From assembly GCA_020634035.1 (NCBI GenBank), contig JACKCM010000014.1, forward strand, positions 1 through 14,751: a stretch of 14,751 nucleotides of DNA. Reading direction: 5' to 3'. The stretch is from Candidatus Obscuribacterales bacterium (GTDB lineage: Bacteria; Cyanobacteriota; Vampirovibrionia; Obscuribacterales; Obscuribacteraceae). Made by a program: the position numbers and the translations under genes. Position 1 is the first letter of the stretch, and each line of letters begins with the position of its first letter. This document shows positions 14,120 through 14,751 of the stretch, in pieces. Below the pieces are notes generated by a model. That model was not told the DNA's origin, did no database searches, and was given only the letters and a program-made list of their open reading frames with translations.

Positions 14120-14751
14120 ATGACATCCACGATGGCTAGAGTAGACAAATACTCTGCAGCTTCAAATTATCCAACCAAGAATAAGAAGCTAATCGAATGG
14201 GTCGAGAAGGCAGTCGCTCTCTGCAAGCCCGATCAGGTCTATTGGTGCAATGGTACTGAAGAGGAATATGACAAACTCTGTGCTGAGCTTGTTGATCAAG
14301 GCACTCTGATCAAGCTCAATCCCGAGAAGCGTCCGAACAGCTATCTGGCTCGTTCAAACCAATCGGATGTTGCCAGAGTCGAAGACAAAACTTTTGTCTG
14401 TACCGAAGCAGAAATCGATGCCGGTCCGAACAACAACTGGATGGCACCTGCCGAGATGCAAGCCAAGCTGAGTAAGCTTTTTGATGGTTGTATGAAAGGG
14501 CGCACCATGTATGTCGTGCCTTTCAGCATGGGTCCTTATGGCTCTAGACTTTCTCATATCGGAGTAGAGATCACAGACTCTGCCTATGTTGCAGTCAGCA
14601 TGAAAGTGATGACCCGCATGGGGCAGCAAGCTCTCGATACCCTGGGAGTCGACGGTCAGTTCGTACCCTGCATGCACACGGTAGGCATGCCGCTCGCCGA
14701 AGGTCAAAAGGACGTAGCCTGGCCCTGCAACGACGAAGAAAAATATATCGT
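14120..14751 (+). CDS. pckG: phosphoenolpyruvate carboxykinase (GTP), N-terminal part
   Basis: The window holds the first 210 residues of a protein that normally has about 600; it is cut by the right edge. The enzyme converts oxaloacetate and GTP to phosphoenolpyruvate, GDP and CO2 in the cytosol, the entry step of gluconeogenesis. Family signatures of the GTP-dependent type are seen: WCNGTEEEYDKLC (42-54), RSNQSDVARVEDKTFVC (77-93, containing the substrate-binding Arg of the VARVE stretch), DAGPNNNWM (99-107), GRTMYVVPFSMGPYGS (127-142) and GVEITDSAYVAVSMKVMTRMG (147-167). It is unlike the ATP-dependent bacterial enzyme. The ATG at 14120 follows AAGGGG at a 7-base spacing. Upstream is a leader hairpin and a palindrome that may regulate it. 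Confidence 0.95.
   Translation, partial: MTSTMARVDKYSAASNYPTKNKKLIEWVEKAVALCKPDQVYWCNGTEEEYDKLCAELVDQGTLIKLNPEKRPNSYLARSNQSDVARVEDKTFVCTEAEIDAGPNNNWMAPAEMQAKLSKLFDGCMKGRTMYVVPFSMGPYGSRLSHIGVEITDSAYVAVSMKVMTRMGQQALDTLGVDGQFVPCMHTVGMPLAEGQKDVAWPCNDEEKYI

Overview
The window is an ordinary-looking bacterial chromosome segment with short intergenic gaps, mixed strands, Gram-negative-style signal peptides and frequent TTG/GTG starts. I could not run a search, so the taxon is open. The mix of genes (DUF4239 protein, EF-hand protein, GTP-type PEP carboxykinase, secreted TPR protein with coiled coil, many orphan membrane proteins) would fit a non-photosynthetic Cyanobacteriota (Obscuribacterales-like) or a similar lineage, but that is a low-confidence impression. 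No rRNA, tRNA, CRISPR array, transposase or integrase was seen.

Left part (1-3560): a reading frame running in from the left edge, then a minus-strand series: a small DmpI-like tautomerase, a membrane-anchored coiled-coil protein, an unusual 150-residue protein made almost entirely of exact 8-residue repeats (probable beta-solenoid), a two-helix membrane protein, and a secreted TPR/coiled-coil protein. Two strong hairpins (631-662 and 2012-2048) separate these units.

Middle (3561-8394): a membrane-anchored alpha/beta hydrolase with a lysine-rich N-terminus on the plus strand; convergent to it is a likely three-gene minus-strand operon (6936 to 4641) of a proline-rich membrane protein, a nine-helix membrane protein with conserved-looking His motifs, and an unknown soluble protein. 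A divergent EF-hand protein follows, convergent with an EamA-type transporter.

A lower-GC block (about 8400-12310; 21 of 60 bases G+C in 9541-9600 against 41 of 60 in 12541-12600) holds an 880-base gene-free stretch, a secreted HEXXH metallopeptidase whose frame is broken by one base near its N-terminus, and an unknown secreted protein on the opposite strand whose 3' end contains the peptidase gene's terminator. The peptidase carries a three-fold Cx8C insert between its zinc-binding motif and the probable third zinc ligand. This block is the most accessory-like part of the window.

Right part (12312-14751): a DUF4239 membrane protein with a long charged tail, a small secreted protein on the minus strand whose start is best placed at a TTG, and the N-terminal third of GTP-dependent PEP carboxykinase, cut by the window edge. 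The most interesting items are the metallopeptidase with its Cx8C repeats, the perfect octad-repeat protein, and the His-motif membrane protein of the three-gene operon.
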